64,000 nucleotides of DNA from Haloferax denitrificans ATCC 35960 (GCF_000337795.1 NZ_AOLP01000001.1:248001-312000); one strand, 5' to 3'. Counted from the stretch's first letter, positions 8,427 through 17,421 are shown. Notes: generated by a model not told the origin, from the letters alone. Made by a program: numbers and translations.

Positions 8427-8900
8427 TCAGAAGATAGATTCGCTTTGCCCGTAGGCCGCGACCGTGACGGCGGTGGTGTAGCCGTCGCCCTCGTGGGTGC
8501 CGGTGGTGAGCGCGACTTCCTCGTCGTCGAACGACCACTCGCGGAGGTTCCGTCCCGCGTCGAGGCCGTCGAGGACGGCCGCGCGGACGCTGTCTTCGTC
8601 GGTGCCTGACGCCTCGTAGAACAGGCCGGGGCCGGAGCCGGTCGCCCAGCCGAGACCGGCGACGGCCGTCTCGCCGGGGGTCGAAGTCGTCTCGCGGGCC
8701 TGCACCACGGTCAGACGGTTGCCCGCCGGACCGAGGTCGGGTGCCACGTCGACCGCCTCGACCGTCGCGTCGGCGGGGACCACGGAGGAGACGGCGACGA
8801 GGTTGTAGTTGTGGACGTTGGCGGCGGCGAGCGCGGCGTCGTACGACGCCATCTCGGTGGGGGCGGTGCCGACCCCGCGGACGACGCGAATCGTGTTCAT
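8427..8900 (-). CDS. pdaD: Pyruvoyl-dependent arginine decarboxylase
   Basis: A 157-residue proenzyme that cleaves itself between two serines (S38-S39 in NLVAVSSVVPADA) to form the pyruvoyl group, then converts arginine to agmatine. The opening GVGTAPTEMASYDAAL is typical of archaeal PdaD. In archaea agmatine is needed for the agmatidine modification of tRNA-Ile and for polyamines, so the gene is probably important for growth. It lies just before panB on the same strand with a 96-base gap that holds a direct repeat, and may have its own promoter there. Confidence 0.92.
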   Translation of the reverse strand: MNTIRVVRGVGTAPTEMASYDAALAAANVHNYNLVAVSSVVPADATVEAVDVAPDLGPAGNRLTVVQARETTSTPGETAVAGLGWATGSGPGLFYEASGTDEDSVRAAVLDGLDAGRNLREWSFDDEEVALTTGTHEGDGYTTAVTVAAYGQSESIF

Positions 8901-8942
8901 GTCCGAACTCTCGCGGCGGCGGAAAAGGGGGTTACGAATAGT

Positions 8943-8992
8943 GGCGCTCGAAAGCCGGGGGTCGGCGACCGCCTCCGGCGCTCGAAAGCCGG
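8943..8992. repeat. 16-base direct repeat between panB and pdaD
   Basis: GGCGCTCGAAAGCCGG occurs at 8943-8958 and 8977-8992, between the pdaD start and the panB stop. It may be part of a terminator or regulatory region. Confidence 0.7.
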
Positions 8993-8996
8993 CGAC

Positions 8997-10235
8997 TCAG
9001 TACTGGTAGTCCGTGAAGCCCGAGATGGGGCCGGTGCCGGACTCCTCGACGTTCGAGAGCTTCTCGTGGGCGGCGTCGAAGTCCGCGCCCGTCACCTCGG
9101 TGCGGCCCTCGCGGATGGCGAACATGCCGGCCTCGGTCGTGAGCGACGCGATGTCCGCGCCGGAGTAGTCGTCGAGTTCCTCGGCGAGCGCGTCGAGGTC
9201 CACGTCGTCGGCGACGTTCATGTCGCGGGTGTGGATGTCGAGGATGCGGCGGCGGCCCTCGACGGCGGGCTTGGGCACCTCGATGAGGCGGTCGAACCGG
9301 CCGGGCCGGAGGATGGCCTCGTCGAGCATGTCGAAGCGGTTGGTCGCCGCGATGATGCGGATGTCGCCGCGGTCGTCGAAGCCGTCCATCTCCGAGAGGA
9401 GTTGCATCATCGTGCGCTGGACCTCGGCGTCGCCGGAGGTCTTCGAGTCCGTCCGCTTCGAGGCGACGGCGTCGATTTCGTCGATGAAGATGACCACCGG
9501 TTCGCGCTCGGCGGCGAGCTTGAACAGGTCGCGGACCAGCCGCGCGCCCTCGCCGATGAACTTCTGGACGAGCTCGGAGCCGGCCATCTTGATGAACGAG
9601 GCGTTGGTCTCGTTGGCGACGGCCTTCGCGAGCATCGTCTTCCCGGTGCCCGGCGGGCCGTAGAGGAGCACGCCCGACGGCGGGTCGATGCCGACGCGTT
9701 CGAACATCTCGGGGTTTTCGAGGGGTTGTTCGACCGCCTCGCGGACCTCGCGGACCTGCTCGTCGATGCCGCCGATGTCGTCGTAGGTGACCGTCGGCGA
9801 CTCGACGACCTCCATCGCCTGCGCCCGCGCGTCCGTCTCGTCGTCGAGGACGGTCTGGACGGCGAACGAGTCGTTGATGGCGACGCGGTCGCCGGGCTCG
9901 ATGTCGTCGATGTTCAGGTTCGGTGCGAACTCGGTCAGGACCTCCTGGTTGTTGCCGTGCTGTTTGATGATGACGCCGTCGTCGGTCAGCTCCTCGACCG
10001 TGGCGATGTAGTACGAGGCCGTCTTCAGGGCCTCGTTGCGCGCTTTCATCTGGTCGACTTCGTCGACTAACTCGGCGTGGCGGTCATCGGCGTTCTGGAG
10101 CCGCTGGTCGAGTTCGCGGTTGACGTCGACCATGCGTTCGAAGTGCTGGCGGAGTGCAGACAGCCGCTCTGCATCCGACATCTCGGGGTCCAGGTCGAGA
10201 TGAGGACGTTCCGGGAGAGATGGACTCCGTGACAT
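8997..10235 (-). CDS. panB: Proteasome-activating nucleotidase (PanB type)
   Basis: A 412-residue AAA ATPase that unfolds substrates for the 20S proteasome. An N-terminal coiled coil covers residues 20-70, followed by an OB-like domain with IIKQHGNNQEVLTEF. Walker A is GPPGTGKT, Walker B VIFIDEIDA, and the second region of homology ATNRFDMLDEAILRPGRFDR. The start MSRSPSLPERPHLDLDP matches my memory of Haloferax PanB and has a TATA-like box about 32 bases upstream; a start eight codons earlier would overlap that promoter. The C-terminus is TDYQY, not a textbook HbYX ending, since the second-last residue is Gln. Confidence 0.93.
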   Translation of the reverse strand: MSRSPSLPERPHLDLDPEMSDAERLSALRQHFERMVDVNRELDQRLQNADDRHAELVDEVDQMKARNEALKTASYYIATVEELTDDGVIIKQHGNNQEVLTEFAPNLNIDDIEPGDRVAINDSFAVQTVLDDETDARAQAMEVVESPTVTYDDIGGIDEQVREVREAVEQPLENPEMFERVGIDPPSGVLLYGPPGTGKTMLAKAVANETNASFIKMAGSELVQKFIGEGARLVRDLFKLAAEREPVVIFIDEIDAVASKRTDSKTSGDAEVQRTMMQLLSEMDGFDDRGDIRIIAATNRFDMLDEAILRPGRFDRLIEVPKPAVEGRRRILDIHTRDMNVADDVDLDALAEELDDYSGADIASLTTEAGMFAIREGRTEVTGADFDAAHEKLSNVEESGTGPISGFTDYQY

Positions 10236-10261
10236 CAGTGATTGGCCACACTTAGGCATGC

Positions 10262-10271
10262 GCGTAAATGT
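10262..10271 (-). promoter_or_regulatory. TATA-like box for panB
   Basis: ACATTTACGC on the minus strand is centred about 32 bases before the ATG at 10235. This supports the shorter PanB start. Confidence 0.45.
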
Positions 10272-10603
10272 GCCTTTGGGTCAGAGAACCCGACTGCCGC
10301 GCTCGAAGCGGCTTTAGGTGACGGCGGTCCCGCGGCACTCGGCCGCGGCGGCGAATCGGACGCGGACAGAGCGACGCCGCGGCTCACGGGGACAGCGCTG
10401 TTCGCAGGAAACGCGCGACGTGACGAAGACGAAGATGTGGTAGGAGGAAGTTGCGGAGGTTCAGTGTGTACAGGTCGCCCCTCGTTTCGGCCCGACGTGC
10501 CCTCCGCGAGAAGGGATACGACGCCCAACGACTTGAAAGGAATTCGTCATCGCCGAGAACGTCCCGTAAATCGGGATGTGGGTATTCATCCGGTATCATC
10601 CGA

Positions 10604-10636
10604 CGAGCGACCGGCGAGCGACCGGCGAGCGACCGC
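10604..10636. repeat. Three tandem 11-base units
   Basis: CGAGCGACCGG is repeated three times head to tail (10604-10614, 10615-10625, 10626-10636, with one change in the last base). It lies just downstream of the dUTPase-like gene's stop. Confidence 0.8.
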
Positions 10637-10677
10637 TTCCGACAGTCGCGGTCGGCGGTCGTCAGCGGATGCGTTCG

Positions 10678-11151
10678 TCAGCGGGTTCGCTCGCCCTGAT
10701 AGCTCCCGTCGTAGGTCTCGTCGTGGGTCGCGTCCGCGAGGACGATTTGGGCGACCCGCGCGCCGCGTTCGAGTTCGACCGGGTGGTGGACCTGCAGGAG
10801 GCCCTCGCCTTTCCCCTCGTAGCCGGCGTCCCAGACGGCCGTGTTCAGCATACAGGAGTTCCGCATGAGCGACGACCGCGGGTAGATGAAGCCGACGTGG
10901 TCTTCGGGGATGTGGACCGTCTCAGCGTACTGGAGGACGTAGCCGCCGGGGTCGAGCCGGTACGTCTCGGTCTCCGGGTCGGTGAAGTCGAGGGCGCGGC
11001 GCTCCCCGACGGTCTTCCCCTCGCGGCCGAGGCGGCCCGGTTCGACCTGTTCGAGGACCGCTTCGAGCGTCAGGTCGACGCCGTTGGGTTGGACCTGTTC
11101 GGCCGTGACCGGCGAGATGTGCTGTGCGACGAACGAGCCAGCGCGGTGCAT
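10678..11151 (-). CDS. dUTPase/dCTP-deaminase superfamily nucleotidohydrolase
   Basis: A 157-residue trimeric dUTPase-fold protein that keeps dUTP low and/or makes dUMP precursor. Visible motifs are QPNGVDLTLEAV (residues 21-32), YPRSSLMRNSCMLNTAVWDAG and LLQVHHPVELERGARVAQIV. The WDAGYEGKGEG segment has an Asp placed as in dUTPases. The LEF-type glutamate expected of dCTP deaminases is not obvious (LLQV instead), so dUTP diphosphatase is more likely than deaminase, but this is inference from motif inspection. The ATG at 11151 has an AT-rich element about 27 bases upstream. It is divergent from acn. Confidence 0.82.
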   Translation of the reverse strand: MHRAGSFVAQHISPVTAEQVQPNGVDLTLEAVLEQVEPGRLGREGKTVGERRALDFTDPETETYRLDPGGYVLQYAETVHIPEDHVGFIYPRSSLMRNSCMLNTAVWDAGYEGKGEGLLQVHHPVELERGARVAQIVLADATHDETYDGSYQGERTR

Positions 11152-11206
11152 ATCCGAACCCCGTTCAGCGGGCGCAAAACTGTGCCGGACCTCGGCCGTC
11201 GTCGCC

Positions 11207-11232
11207 CCCCGAAACGCACCCCTGATTCGGGG
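11207..11232. repeat. Inverted repeat in the dUTPase-acn divergent region
   Basis: CCCCGAA at 11207-11213 pairs with TTCGGGG at 11226-11232 across 12 bases. It is a possible protein-binding site upstream of the dUTPase-like gene's promoter. Confidence 0.4.
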
Positions 11233-11390
11233 CCGCGACGGGGGTGAAATCGCACCCCCTTTGGGGCGGTGACGACCCCCGCGGTGACAAGTCACATGGG
11301 AGAACCAACAAGGAGTTTAATGGCCCTTAGACGCTACAAACCCCGAGACGGCGCTATCGTTCACGTTCGAAGATAGGGAAGTACGCGGGA

Positions 11391-11399
11391 TTTATATCC
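11391..11399 (+). promoter_or_regulatory. TATA box for acn
   Basis: TTTATATCC is centred about 29 bases before the acn ATG at 11424. It is a strong haloarchaeal TATA box implying a near-leaderless transcript. Confidence 0.65.
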
Positions 11400-11423
11400 G
11401 AGGACCATCGAGGTTCGGGTGTT

Positions 11424-13391
11424 ATGGGACAGACGCTCACGGAAAAGATTCTCTCGGACCACCTCGTCGAGGGTGACCTCACCCCCGGAGAGGAGATCGG
11501 AATCGAAATCGACCAAGTCCTGATGCAGGACACGACTGGGACGATGGTTTGGCTCCAGTTCGAGGCGCTCGACCTCGACGAGGCGCAGACCGAGCTCGCC
11601 GCCCAGTACTGCGACCACCAGACCTACCAGTTCGACTTCAAGAACACGGACGACCACCGCTTCCTCCGTTCCGCGGCCGGGACATATGGTGCCCACTTCT
11701 CCCGCCCCGGCAACGGTATCTGCCACAACGTCCACAAGGAGAACTTCGCCGCGCCCGGCAAGACGCTCCTCGGCTCGGACTCCCACACGCCGACCCCCGG
11801 CGGCCTCGGCCAGCTCGCCATCGGTGCGGGCGGCCTCGACATCGCCGTCGCCATGGGCGGCGGCGCGTACTACGTCGAGATGCCGGAAGTCGTGAACGTC
11901 CGCCTCGAAGGCGAACTCCCCGAGTGGTCCTCCGCGAAGGACGTCATCCTCGAGATGCTCCGCCGCGAGACCGTCAAGGGCGGCGTCGGCAAGGTGTTCG
12001 AGTACACCGGCCCCGGTGCCGAGTCGCTCAGCGTGCCCGAGCGAACCACCATCACCAACATGGGGACCGAACTCGGTGCCACCTCGTCGCTCTTCGAGAC
12101 CGACGAGAAGACCAAAGACTACCTCGAACGCCAGGGTCGCGGCGACGAGTACGTCGAGCTGACGGCCGACGACGACGCCGAGTACGCCGACGAAATCGTC
12201 ATCGACCTCGGCGACCTCGAACCGCTCATCGCCTGCCCGTCGATGCCGGACAAGGTCGTTCCCGTCCGCGAAGTCGCCGGCGAGAAGGTCGAACAGGTCC
12301 TCGTCGGTTCCTGTACGAACGGCGGCTACGAGGACATCCTCCCGGCCGCGAAGATGTTCGAGGGTCGCGAAGTCGCAAAGCACCTCGAGATGATCGTCGC
12401 ACCCGGTTCGAAGCAGGCCGGCGAGATTCTCGCCCGGCAGGGCTGGACGGCAGAGATGATGGCCGCCGGCGTCAACGTCTCCGAGGCGACCTGTGGTCCG
12501 TGTATCGGTATCGGCCACGTGCCCGCCTCCGACTCCATCTCGCTTCGCACCTTCAACCGCAACTTCGAGGGTCGCTCCGGTATCGAAGACGACAACGTCT
12601 ACCTCTGCTCGCCGCAGGTCGCCGCCGCCGCGGCGCTCAAGGGCGAAATCATCGACCCGCGCGACCTCGCCGACGAACTCGGTGACCTCGACGCGCCCGG
12701 CGTCGAGCTCCCCGAGAAGTACGACGGCTCGAAGACGGACCTCATCTACGCCGAAGACGCCATCGACGACGAGCTCATCAAGGGCCCGAACATCGGCGAA
12801 GTTCCCCTGCAGGACCCCCTCGGCTCGAACATCTCGGGTGAGACCCTCCTGAAGATGGAGGACAACATCACGACCGACCACATCATCCCGGCGACGTCCG
12901 ACATCCTCAAGTTCCGCTCGAACATCGAGCGCCTCTCGGACTTCACGCTCTCGCGCGTCGACGAGACGTTCGCCCAGCGCGCCAAGGAAGCCGGCACCGG
13001 CGTCCTCGTCGCGGGCGAGAACTACGGTCAGGGCTCCTCCCGCGAACACGCCGCGATGTGTCCGATGTACCTCGGCATCGAGGCCGTCCTCGCGCAGTCG
13101 TTCGCTCGCATCCACAAGGCGAACCTGTTCAACTTCGGTATCGTCCCCCTCGCCATCGACGAGGAGACCTACGAGAAGATCGAACAGGGCGACGACGTCG
13201 AAATCGTCGACGACGTTGCCGAAGCCGTCGAATCCGGCCAGGAAGAGTTCACCATCCGCGTGAACGACGACTGGGAAGCGACGGCGAACCTGCACGCCTC
13301 CGAGCGCGAGCGTCGTATCCTCACCGCCGGCGGCAAGCTCCCCCTCACGAAACAGCAGGCCGAGGGCGGCGCCGCCCCCGCGGACGACTGA
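11424..13391 (+). CDS. acn: Aconitate hydratase
   Basis: A 655-residue aconitase that isomerises citrate to isocitrate in the citric acid cycle. The three cysteines that hold the 4Fe-4S cluster are visible in VGSCTNGGY and ATCGPCIGIGH. The swivel domain has GENYGQGSSREHAAM, the active-site serine and arginine loop. The size is that of the compact archaeal aconitase form, shorter than the roughly 890-residue AcnA. It is transcribed alone from a strong TATA box, with a T5 run past the stop. The antisense frame of 644 codons across it is a GC-bias shadow. Confidence 0.95.
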   Translation: MGQTLTEKILSDHLVEGDLTPGEEIGIEIDQVLMQDTTGTMVWLQFEALDLDEAQTELAAQYCDHQTYQFDFKNTDDHRFLRSAAGTYGAHFSRPGNGICHNVHKENFAAPGKTLLGSDSHTPTPGGLGQLAIGAGGLDIAVAMGGGAYYVEMPEVVNVRLEGELPEWSSAKDVILEMLRRETVKGGVGKVFEYTGPGAESLSVPERTTITNMGTELGATSSLFETDEKTKDYLERQGRGDEYVELTADDDAEYADEIVIDLGDLEPLIACPSMPDKVVPVREVAGEKVEQVLVGSCTNGGYEDILPAAKMFEGREVAKHLEMIVAPGSKQAGEILARQGWTAEMMAAGVNVSEATCGPCIGIGHVPASDSISLRTFNRNFEGRSGIEDDNVYLCSPQVAAAAALKGEIIDPRDLADELGDLDAPGVELPEKYDGSKTDLIYAEDAIDDELIKGPNIGEVPLQDPLGSNISGETLLKMEDNITTDHIIPATSDILKFRSNIERLSDFTLSRVDETFAQRAKEAGTGVLVAGENYGQGSSREHAAMCPMYLGIEAVLAQSFARIHKANLFNFGIVPLAIDEETYEKIEQGDDVEIVDDVAEAVESGQEEFTIRVNDDWEATANLHASERERRILTAGGKLPLTKQQAEGGAAPADD

Positions 13392-13413
13392 GCGCGACCA
13401 ACCACCTTCTCAC

Positions 13414-13418
13414 TTTTT
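13414..13418 (+). terminator. T5 terminator after acn
   Basis: TTTTT lies about 23 bases past the acn stop, at the start of the gap before rimI. Confidence 0.45.
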
Positions 13419-13554
13419 CGCCCGGCGAGCGGCGGCCATCGCGCGAGCCGAGGGTCGCACCGGCCGCTCCCGTGAGCGTCCTCCCGCCGGCCCGATTGCG
13501 CCCTCGCGGCCCCGTGCCGTCGGGCTTTTGCGTGCCAACCACGTAGCGCCGTGC

Positions 13555-14043
13555 GTGACGGCGTTCGACGACGCGCTCGCCGACGACGTTGTCGTCCGGC
13601 GGGTCGACCGGGCGGACCTCCTCGACGTGCTCCGCATCGAGCGGACCTGTTTCTCCGAGCCGTGGCCGTACTCCGCGTTCGAGCTGTTCGTCGACGAGCC
13701 GGCGTTCCTCGTCGCCGTCCGCGGGGGCGAGGTGCTCGGCTACGTCGTCGCCGACGTGATGCCGAATCACGGCAACGACATCGGCCACGTCAAGGACCTC
13801 GCGGTCCGTCCGGCGGCCCGCGGGAACGGCCTCGGGCGGCGGTTGCTCGTCCAGTCGCTGACGGCGATGGCCATCGCGGGCGCGGCGGTCGTGAAACTCG
13901 AAGTGCGCGCCTCGAACGAGCCCGCCATCGGGCTCTACCGGAGCCTCGGCTTCGACCCCGCCCGCCGGGTGCCGAGCTACTACGGCGACGGCGAGGACGC
14001 CTACATCATGGTCCTCGACATGGCCGAGTGGCAAAGCGGCTGA
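13555..14043 (+). CDS. rimI: RimI-like N-terminal protein acetyltransferase
   Basis: A 162-residue GNAT enzyme of the archaeal RimI/Ard1 type, which acetylates protein N-termini co-translationally using acetyl-CoA. The acetyl-CoA loop ARGNGLGRRLL follows VKDLAVRPA, and the C-terminal part has NEPAIGLYRSLGF and the conserved YYGDGEDAYIM. I place the start at GTG 13555 (MTAFDDALADDVVVR). A TTG at 13528 is in frame but adds nine residues of no clear character, and an AT-rich element sits about 31 bases before the GTG. Confidence 0.88.
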   Translation: MTAFDDALADDVVVRRVDRADLLDVLRIERTCFSEPWPYSAFELFVDEPAFLVAVRGGEVLGYVVADVMPNHGNDIGHVKDLAVRPAARGNGLGRRLLVQSLTAMAIAGAAVVKLEVRASNEPAIGLYRSLGFDPARRVPSYYGDGEDAYIMVLDMAEWQSG

Positions 14044-14098
14044 CAGGACCGAACGCGGCCGAACGAGGGCTTATCAGGGCAAGCCACGTACACGAGTT

Positions 14099-17000
14099 GT
14101 GTTACCGTCCCCCACCGTGCTCTGTGTGAGTGACGACGACGAGTTCGTGGCGGCCCTCGACTCGGCGCTGTCGTCGGTCGGCGAAGCGACGGCCGTCCGC
14201 CACGTCCGCACCCCCGCCGCGGCGCGCGCGGAACTCGTCTCCGCCTCGGCGGCCGTCTCGTGTGTCGTTCTCACCGCGCCCACGGCGGCCGGCGACGAGG
14301 CGGCGTTCGTCCGCGACGTTTACGCGCAGGGCCTCGACGTTCCCGTCGTCGTCGTCGCCGCCGACAGCGAGGTCGCGGCGCGCACGGTCGACGCCGGCGC
14401 GACGGACTACGTCGTCCGCGACGGCGACCCGGGGACGATGTCGTGGGTGGCCGCCCGCGTCGAGCGGGCGCTCGGCGAGTACACCCTCGCGCGCGACCAC
14501 AGAGACCGCATCGAGCAACAGCGCGTCGTCTCCGAGGTGGGCACCCGGGCGCTGACCGCCGTCGACCTCGACTCGACGCTCGACCACGCCGCACACCGGG
14601 TCCGCGACGTGCTCGGGGCGGACTCGGTCACGGTGTTCGAGGGCCTCGACGACGGCGCGTTTCGGGTCGCCGCCGCCGCGGGCTGGTCGGCGAGTCGGGG
14701 TCGCGGCCCCACCGCGACCGAGGGGACGCAGGCGGCCGAGACGTACCGGACCGGGCGCTCGACGCTCGTCGACGACGCCGACGCCGACGAGCGCTTCGAG
14801 CCCGCGGACGACGCGGGGGCGTCGGGGCCGAAAAGCGGGATGAGCGCGGCCATCGGCGGGGACGGGACTCGGTGGGGAGTCATCACCGCCCACGCCGTCG
14901 CCCGCGGGCGGTTCTCCGACGACGACGTGCTGTTCTTGGAGAACATCGCGGCCGTCGTCGGCGCGGCGACCGAGCGCCACGAGCTCAAAAGCGCGCTTTC
15001 TGAGGTCTTAGAGCGGATGGACGAGGCGGTGATGGGGTTCGACGCGGACTGGCGGGTCACCTACGTCAACTCGACGGCCGAACACGGGCTCGGGATGTCC
15101 GCCGCGGCGGTGCTGGGGACGCGCATCTGGGACTCTGTCCCCGAGACTGCCGTCTTCCGCGAGGGGTTCGAGCGCGCGATGGAACGACAGGAGCCCGCGA
15201 CGTTCGAGACCTACTACGACCGCCTCGAAACGTGGTACGCGGTTCGGGCGTACCCCTCCGAGACGGGGCTTTCGGTCTACTTCACCGACATCACGGAGCA
15301 GTTGGAACGCGAGGCCGAAGCCGAGCAGTACGGGCGGATGGTCGAGGCCGTCGCCGACGCGGTGTACGCGCTGGACGACGAGGAGCGGTTCGCGGCGGTC
15401 AACCCGGCGTTCGAGCGGCTCACCGGACTCGACCGCGACCGCGTCATCGGCTCGCCGACGAGCCTGCTCGCCGAGAACGCGACCCCGACAGACGGGAGCG
15501 ACGAGGCGTTCGCGGCCACGTCGCGGGGCATCGTCGAGTTCGAACTCCGGACGCCCGACGGCGAGGTCGTCCGCGTCGAGAACCACCGGACGCCGCTCGT
15601 GGTCTGCGGCGAGGAAATCGGCTCCGTCGGCGTCCTCCGCGACGTGACGAAGCGACACCGCTACGAGCGACTGCTCGCGACCCTCCACGACCGGACCCGC
15701 GAGATGATGGGCGCGACCGACAGACAGGCGGTCCTCCGGGCGACGGTCGACGCCTGCGACGAGGTGCTCGGCGACGCCCGGACGGAGCTGTACGTCTTCG
15801 ACGAGTCGGACACGAGCCTCGTCCGCGTGGGCGCGGCCGGGACCGGGCTCGGCGACAAGCCGTTCGAGGGCGGGCTCGACCACGGCGGCGTCTGGGACGC
15901 GTTCGTCTCCGGCGACGTCCGCGTGGTCGAACTCGCGCCCGACGGGGGCGTCGTCGACGGCGTCGAGCGCGTCATCGCCGCGCCGCTGGGTCGCCACGGC
16001 GTGCTCGTCACCGGCCACCCCGGCACCGTCGCGCCGAACGAAGTCGACGTGGAGCTCGTGAATCTGCTGTCGGCGACCGTCGAGGAGTTGCTCGACCGAA
16101 TCGACGCCGAGGCGGAGCTCCGCGAGCGCGACAGCCGGCTCGAAGCCCAAAACGAGGCGCTCACGCGACTCGACCGAATCAACGCGACCATCCGGAGTAT
16201 CAACCGGTCGCTCATCCGCGCGCCGACCCGCGGCGAGGCGCTGTCGGCCGTCGCCGAACACCTCGTCGACGTCGACGGCGTGGCCGTCGTCTGGCACGCC
16301 GAGGCCAGCGACGTCGACGAGACGTACCGCCCGCCGAGCGACGCGGTCCACGGCGCGGACACCGCCTACGCCGACCGACTGGGGGAGGTGGCGACCGCGG
16401 AGCCGCTGTTTTCGCTCCTCGAAGCCGCCATCGAGAGCCGAGAGATGCAGGTGATAGCGGACGTGCTCGACGACCCCGCGTGGGCAGACCACCGCGGCGA
16501 CGCGCTCAGCTACGGGTTCCGCGCCATCGCGGTCATCCCCGCGGTCGCCGACGACCGGGTGGAGGCGGTGTTCGTCGTCCACGCGACCAACTCGGAAACG
16601 TTCGAAGACGACGACGGTCTGCTCTCCGAACTGGGGGAGGCGGTCGGCTACGCGCTCGCGGCCACGGGGCGCGCCGACGCCATGCTGACCGAGCGCCGGG
16701 CGGACGTGCAGATACGGCTCGGCGGCGACCGACTGTCGATATCGCGGCTCGCCCGGCGGGTCGGCGAGGCGGTGAGCCTCGGCGGCGTCATCCCGCAGTC
16801 CGACGGCTCGGTCATCGCGTTCGTCGCCAGCGACGCGGCGCCCGAGGACGTCGTCGCCGCGGGGCGGGACATCGCGACGCGCGTGCGCCACGTCTCGACC
16901 GACGACTCTGGGTCGCTGTTCGAACTCCGCCTCCCGCGGGAGTCGCTGTTCGAGACGCTGTACGCCTCGGAGGCGACGCTACGGGCGCTCGACGCGACGC

Positions 17001-17335
17001 CGACCCAGACCACGCTCACCGCCGAGGTCCCCGAGCGAATCCGCGTCCGGTCGTTCGTCGACGCGCTCGACGCGAACTACCCCGGGACGAGTCTGCTCTC
17101 GCGGCGGACCGCCGCCGGTGCCGAGTCACCGCAGACGTTTGCCGCCGAGATGCGGGAGGCGTGGACGAGTCGGCAACACGAGTCGATTCGGGCGGCCCAC
17201 CTCGCCGGCTTCTACGAGTGGCCGCGCCGCAGTACCGCCGAGACGCTCGCCGAGACGTTCGACATCAGCGCGCCGACCTACCAGTACCACCTGCGCGCGG
17301 CCGAGCGAAAGCTGGTCGAACGGGTCTTCGAGTGA
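14099..17335 (+). CDS. Bat-type multi-sensor transcriptional regulator with HTH-10 domain
   Basis: A 1078-residue bacterio-opsin-activator-like regulator. Order by inspection: receiver-like domain (1-125), GAF (about 140-300), PAS (about 305-405), PAS (about 410-525), two GAF-like domains (about 530-665 and 690-850), a Bat-specific region, and a C-terminal HTH-10 (about 1020-1078, ending TYQYHLRAAERKLVERVFE). The receiver is degenerate: Thr59 stands where the phosphorylated Asp should be, and Arg replaces the conserved Lys. It therefore probably does not accept phosphate. A TATA-like CTTATCA lies about 27 bases before the GTG start. The target genes are unknown. Confidence 0.88.
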   Translation: MLPSPTVLCVSDDDEFVAALDSALSSVGEATAVRHVRTPAAARAELVSASAAVSCVVLTAPTAAGDEAAFVRDVYAQGLDVPVVVVAADSEVAARTVDAGATDYVVRDGDPGTMSWVAARVERALGEYTLARDHRDRIEQQRVVSEVGTRALTAVDLDSTLDHAAHRVRDVLGADSVTVFEGLDDGAFRVAAAAGWSASRGRGPTATEGTQAAETYRTGRSTLVDDADADERFEPADDAGASGPKSGMSAAIGGDGTRWGVITAHAVARGRFSDDDVLFLENIAAVVGAATERHELKSALSEVLERMDEAVMGFDADWRVTYVNSTAEHGLGMSAAAVLGTRIWDSVPETAVFREGFERAMERQEPATFETYYDRLETWYAVRAYPSETGLSVYFTDITEQLEREAEAEQYGRMVEAVADAVYALDDEERFAAVNPAFERLTGLDRDRVIGSPTSLLAENATPTDGSDEAFAATSRGIVEFELRTPDGEVVRVENHRTPLVVCGEEIGSVGVLRDVTKRHRYERLLATLHDRTREMMGATDRQAVLRATVDACDEVLGDARTELYVFDESDTSLVRVGAAGTGLGDKPFEGGLDHGGVWDAFVSGDVRVVELAPDGGVVDGVERVIAAPLGRHGVLVTGHPGTVAPNEVDVELVNLLSATVEELLDRIDAEAELRERDSRLEAQNEALTRLDRINATIRSINRSLIRAPTRGEALSAVAEHLVDVDGVAVVWHAEASDVDETYRPPSDAVHGADTAYADRLGEVATAEPLFSLLEAAIESREMQVIADVLDDPAWADHRGDALSYGFRAIAVIPAVADDRVEAVFVVHATNSETFEDDDGLLSELGEAVGYALAATGRADAMLTERRADVQIRLGGDRLSISRLARRVGEAVSLGGVIPQSDGSVIAFVASDAAPEDVVAAGRDIATRVRHVSTDDSGSLFELRLPRESLFETLYASEATLRALDATPTQTTLTAEVPERIRVRSFVDALDANYPGTSLLSRRTAAGAESPQTFAAEMREAWTSRQHESIRAAHLAGFYEWPRRSTAETLAETFDISAPTYQYHLRAAERKLVERVFE

Positions 17336-17385
17336 GGGCGTGCCACGTGCAGACCATCGATACCAACTGCTGTTCAGGTTCGGTT

Positions 17386-17421
17386 CTAGGTACCTAGAGG
17401 TGGCGCGCGCGCCACCACTAG
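17386..17421. repeat. Nested palindromes after the Bat-type gene
   Basis: A perfect 18-base palindrome (GGTGGCGCGCGCGCCACC, 17399-17416) is extended by CTAG arms to a near-perfect 28-base inverted repeat (17394-17421). It overlaps a 12-base palindrome CTAGGTACCTAG at 17386-17397. It lies 50-85 bases past the regulator stop and ahead of the HalOD1 promoter, so it could be a terminator hairpin or an operator. Confidence 0.75.

Larger units (their letters stand above)
10236..10677. other. Intergenic stretch of 442 bases between panB and the dUTPase-like gene
   Basis: It contains the panB promoter at its left end and three tandem 11-base units at 10604-10636. A 71-codon minus-strand frame (10384-10599) has no recognisable protein features and is not called. 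I find no RNA gene by eye. Confidence 0.5.

Noticed and set aside
10384-10599. 71-codon minus-strand frame in the panB gap
   Set aside because: Arg-rich, no domain or promoter placed to suit it; it could be chance in GC-rich DNA.
11361-13295. 644-codon frame antisense to acn
   Set aside because: It mirrors the aconitase coding frame; Val/Asp/Leu-rich composition comes from GC3 bias. No motif is seen.
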